A stretch of DNA of 64,000 nucleotides from positions 124,001 to 188,000 of the forward strand of contig NZ_CP059902.1 of the NCBI RefSeq assembly GCF_014127105.1. Direction: 5' to 3'. Position 1 is the stretch's first letter, and the number at the start of each line of letters is the position of its first letter. Shown here in pieces: positions 61,072 through 64,000 of the stretch. Origin of the DNA: Devosia sp. MC521. Lineage in GTDB: Bacteria > Pseudomonadota > Alphaproteobacteria > Rhizobiales > Devosiaceae. Under the pieces are notes generated by a model. It was not told where the DNA came from, searched no databases, and saw only the letters and a program-made list of their open reading frames with translations. Both the position numbers and the translations under genes were made by a program.

Positions 61072-61758
61072 TCATTTGATGCCTTTGGTTCTTGCACGTG
61101 CAACGGCGAAGCAACTCGTCCCAATTTTGACAGTCCCTCCCCGGGATATCCGTCTCGCCTCGCGGCTTAGAGACCGCCCAAGCAGCCTGCCGATAAAATT
61201 GTCAGGCAATTTGTGCTCGCTTGCCGACTGACGGGCGCGACCCGCCTTAAGGGCGCTAAGCCTGCCCATCAGCGTGCGGACGATGAAAAGCGGAGCCACC
61301 AGCGCCGAGAACAGATAGGATTGATACTGTATCTCAAAGCCCGCCTCGCGGAGGACCCTGGCGAGGCTCGCTCTGGTATAGCGGCGATAGTGACCGGCAT
61401 CCACATCCTCGGGTGACCACAGCCATCTATAGGCTGGAACGGTCAGGTAGAGGTGTCCACCTGGGCGCAGCAACGCGTGTATCTGGGCCAGGGTAGCGCC
61501 ATCCTCCTCGATGTGCTCGAGGACATCGAACATGCCTACAGCGTCGAGCGAGCCATTCTCGAGATCAAGGTCCTGCAGTGTCGCCTCTATGACGGGCACC
61601 TTGCGCCTAACGCATATCGCCGCCGCTGCGGGCCCCGGCTCGACGACGATCGTCGGGAACCCGGCATCGAGCAGCGCCATTGCAACCAAGCCGTTACCGC
61701 CGCCGACATCGAGGATCGGACCGGTGGACGAAAATCTCCCCACCGCGTCCGAAAGCAC
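61072..61758 (-). CDS. SAM-dependent methyltransferase (class I), start region damaged
   Basis: 228 residues from a GTG at 61758. GPILDVGGGNGLVA (motif I, about 13-26), VGMFDVLEHIEEDGATL (motif for DVLEH), LLRPGGHLYLTVPAYRWLWS and GHYRRYTRASL are the Methyltransf_11 pattern seen in enzymes near polysaccharide and isoprenoid genes. Translation upstream of 61758 in the same frame gives HESLAEIESHSYWFGHRNRV, which belongs to the family's N-terminus, but it reaches a TAG (near 61860) with no ATG/GTG. So the native start is probably lost by a frameshift. Function in polysaccharide or quinone modification is a guess. Confidence 0.72.
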   Translation of the reverse strand: MLSDAVGRFSSTGPILDVGGGNGLVAMALLDAGFPTIVVEPGPAAAAICVRRKVPVIEATLQDLDLENGSLDAVGMFDVLEHIEEDGATLAQIHALLRPGGHLYLTVPAYRWLWSPEDVDAGHYRRYTRASLARVLREAGFEIQYQSYLFSALVAPLFIVRTLMGRLSALKAGRARQSASEHKLPDNFIGRLLGRSLSREARRISRGGTVKIGTSCFAVARARTKGIK

Positions 61759-61879
61759 GCGATTGCGATGGCCGAACCAGTAGGAATGGGACTCGATCTC
61801 GGCAAGGCTTTCGTGCTGATCGAGGGGAAACGAGACGCTGGCTGCGCTCGGTGTCTTCTAGTGACCGGGACCGACCTGA

Positions 61880-62903
61880 CGAAGCCCTGGAATTCGTGCA
61901 CACCACGCGTCAAGGTCGCCAGCATCGGTTCGATCGTACATATGTCCTCGCTGCTCCGTCCCTTGCCTATCTATGGTGTTCTACCGCGACGCGCAATAAG
62001 CGCGCGGTGGCGCCTCCCTGGATCTCAATAGCACTTGCTTCCCCTAATAGAGCAACGTAGTGAACCGTGCTGTCCTGAACGACTGTGCTTAATGCCGGGT
62101 ATTTTCCATGACGACTCTTTCCGACCCCGGGCCCCGTTCTCGTTCGATCGCGCTGATCGATGCACTCCATGTAGCCATGGTTGTCACGACAGGACTGCTG
62201 ATTGCGCTCCTCGCCACCGGAACACCCATACTGCTTTCGATCCAAGTAACGCTCTACAGCGGATTACGAATTCCTCGGTCCGGTAGACTGGAATGACGAC
62301 GCTATTAACGGCGGACTGAGCTTTCATTTGTTATCCTGAGTGCAGGCAATTGGCGGGCGGACCACATTTGTGTCACGCGACCCAGCACCGCCACCAGGCA
62401 GCCTCTGGAGCCATGTGCACGTATAATCTCGCCAGGGTCGACACCATGAACAGTGGCCATCTCTTTCAGAGTTCGCAGGGTGAATCAATTTATTCGCACT
62501 ACGAAGCTAACGCGATCGCCTGTCAAAGCGGTACTGCTGTGCATGTCGACAATCGCCCGCCGCCACGCCACGGTGGCGATGGACGAACTGCTGTGGCTGT
62601 CGGCGCAGGGCTGGCGGGTACCATTGGCAGTAAGCGTCAGGGACGACGAGTGGTATAGATGCTTTCTCCGCCTGCGGCAGCGGAAACCTTCGTCTGCGTG
62701 CCGAGCATATTGTTGAGTTAGAAAAACCAGCGAGCTACTCAAATTTAACATTTGTGCAGTCCGCGCAACGGCCTCGAGACGGAAATAGAGCGGCAATTTT
62801 GCCTAGTCTTGAGCTCTTGACAAGCGGTTCCCCTGGGCTCGTTGAACTAAAAGATGATGGGTCGGCAGGCCATTGACCAGCTGCAGGGCGACAAAATTGC
62901 TCA
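61880..62903. other. Low-coding stretch between methyltransferase and hybrid transferase genes
   Basis: About 1 kb. One possible fragment at 62108-62296 (+) encodes MTTLSDPGPRSRSIALIDAL followed by one hydrophobic helix and no more; without a ribosome site I leave it unassigned. Otherwise nothing supported. Confidence 0.45.
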
Positions 62904-64000
62904 CTACTGCCTGTCTGACTTCACAGATGGATTTGCTGACTCGTCAGGGCTGGACGCGGCGGTGGAGATTTTGTCGCCAGAGCCCGCGCCGCGAGCGGTC
63001 TGAAGGATGATCTTGAAGTCGAGCAGCAGCGATTGCAGTTGCAGATATTCGTGGTCGCAGGTGGCCAGTCCTGCCGGGTCGCTCATGTCGATGCCTCGGA
63101 CTTGAGCAAGGCCGGTAATGCCAGGCTTGATCTCGAATACGCGCCGGGCGCGGCGCTCGATGATCATGTTCGCCTGGTTGGGCAGACAGGGCCGTGGCCC
63201 GACCAGACTCATGTCGTTTCGCAGGATGTTGATTACCTGGGGCAGTTCGTCGAGCTTGGTACGCCGTAGAAAATGGCCCAGCGGCGTCACAGCTGCGGCG
63301 GGCACTTCATGAGTGCCAACATTGGGCGCTGAGACATACATCGTGCGGAATTTGAGGCAGGTAAAAACCTGTTCGTTGCGGCCGATGCGATCCTGCAGGA
63401 AAATGCCGGGACCAGGCGACTGCAACCTAATGGCCGCCCAAATGATCAGCATGGCCCACCACAGCAGCACGATGATCGACAGAGAAAATACTATGTCTAT
63501 GAAGCGCTTGGCCGTTCTGTAAACGTTGTTGGCACTCTGGTCATCGGCAACGATGACCAGAGTGATTGCCGGGTTCTCGGTCTCTGGAAGGTCGAGAATA
63601 GTCTCAGTGATGCGAGCGATACTAACTGTCGGCTTGAGCGACCTCAGGCTGAGCAAGGCGAGTTCTTGTAAAAAGCCAGGCAATCGGCTTACCAACGCCA
63701 GTCTGCCCGCTAGTTCGCCACCAACGACCGCGGGCAGGTAGAGCCCCCACTTTTCGATGCCGGAAATGTCGGAAAGTCGCTCAACGGCCAGGCGCTTGGA
63801 TGTGGCATAGTCAGAGCGGTTGGAATGGTCCAACGCATGGATCGAGGATACGAAAATGAACCGGCGTATACCAAGTGCGCGTGCCTGGCGGCAAAGGTCG
63901 ACCGGCATGTCGACATTGACGCGCTGAATTTCAGTCGGATCGGCAGCCTGATCATTGTTGATGACCGCCAGATGAAGGAGACTGTCAAAGTCGGCTGCAG
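62904..64000 (-). CDS. Hybrid NAD-dependent sugar epimerase / sugar transferase (N-terminus beyond window)
   Basis: The frame is open from the right edge to the stop at 62904 (365 visible codons). Right part: an extended SDR epimerase, FDSLLHLAVINN, RVNVD, FIFVSSIHALD and the active-site SDYATSK (YxxxK). After about 155 visible residues the frame continues without a break into a membrane helix (FIDIVFSLSIIVLLWWAML) and a bacterial sugar-transferase domain: SPGPGIFLQDRIGRNEQVFT, LKFRTM, RRTKLDELPQVINILRNDMS, LVGPRP, KPGITGLAQVRG. Such a hybrid transfers sugar-1-phosphate to undecaprenyl phosphate and can make its own UDP-sugar. It starts surface polysaccharide synthesis. Confidence 0.9.
   Translation of the reverse strand, partial: AADFDSLLHLAVINNDQAADPTEIQRVNVDMPVDLCRQARALGIRRFIFVSSIHALDHSNRSDYATSKRLAVERLSDISGIEKWGLYLPAVVGGELAGRLALVSRLPGFLQELALLSLRSLKPTVSIARITETILDLPETENPAITLVIVADDQSANNVYRTAKRFIDIVFSLSIIVLLWWAMLIIWAAIRLQSPGPGIFLQDRIGRNEQVFTCLKFRTMYVSAPNVGTHEVPAAAVTPLGHFLRRTKLDELPQVINILRNDMSLVGPRPCLPNQANMIIERRARRVFEIKPGITGLAQVRGIDMSDPAGLATCDHEYLQLQSLLLDFKIILQTARGAGSGDKISTAASSPDESANPSVKSDRQ

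Noticed and set aside
57582..64000. attR copy of the tRNA-Arg 3' end
   Set aside because: I scanned for GTTCGAATCTTG and GGGTGCGCCA and found no second copy in the window; the far end is probably outside.

Overview
The window looks like chromosomal DNA of an alphaproteobacterium of the Hyphomicrobiales, plausibly a Devosia-like genus. The order is supported by a RirA-type Rrf2 iron regulator, the ChvI-ChvG two-component system followed by a short HprK, a mannose-type EIIA and HPr, a DivL-type tyrosine 'kinase' between ahcY and tsaE, and an opgG-opgH-opgC glucan operon. The genus is inference; there is no rRNA or marker-level evidence.

Layout. 1-1037: truncated Ldh2-family dehydrogenase. 1106-5863: periplasmic glucan operon (opgG, an unlisted 44-codon small ORF, opgH, opgC). 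6154-7369: a degenerate receiver protein converging on a Crp/Fnr regulator. 7854-10135: galactose/arabinose-type 1-dehydrogenase and glycerate 2-kinase. 10268-12217: DUF1045 protein, PhnN and three very small ORFs. 12713-19046: LacI regulator, ABC-F protein, RirA, IHF-like protein, ROK regulator and aldo/keto reductase. 19503-24845: complete dipeptide ABC transporter (dppABCDF) behind a perfect palindrome. 24911-26752: Gfo/Idh/MocA oxidoreductase and SIMPL protein. 26749-30590: ptsH, EIIA, hprK, chvG and chvI on the minus strand, divergent from pckA (30834-32426). 32520-33585: intergenic palindromic repeats, one interrupted by an intact IS1-family element. 33696-37702: SleB hydrolase, HAD phosphatase, SelO and gamma carbonic anhydrase. 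37813-41387: prpDCB, the 2-methylcitrate cycle. 41501-50981: GGDEF-EAL protein, ahcY, a chemotaxis receptor, divL and tsaE. 50982-57240: degenerate receiver protein, polA, single-domain response regulator, lytic transglycosylase lipoprotein, FKBP isomerase and tag. 57505: tRNA-Arg(CCG).

From the tRNA to the right edge the character changes. Coding density falls, and the region holds a frameshifted tyrosine recombinase, an excisionase-like HTH protein, an apparently 5'-truncated gene, a methyltransferase without a proper start, and the 3' part of a hybrid epimerase/sugar-transferase gene. This reads as a decayed tRNA-associated island carrying surface-polysaccharide genes.

How the genes fit together: several modules concern the envelope and its sensing (Opg glucans, ChvGI, SleB, lytic transglycosylase, polysaccharide genes). 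Carbon-state signalling (HprK/HPr/EIIA without a visible transporter) sits beside gluconeogenic pckA and propionate catabolism. Cell-cycle control (DivL) and the SAM cycle (ahcY) form another block. I found no CRISPR array or obvious defence system. The least explained items are the small ORF inside the opg operon, two receiver-fold proteins lacking the phosphoacceptor Asp, the zinc-motif-less ROK regulator, several strong palindromes, and the island. I do not claim a wholly new system.
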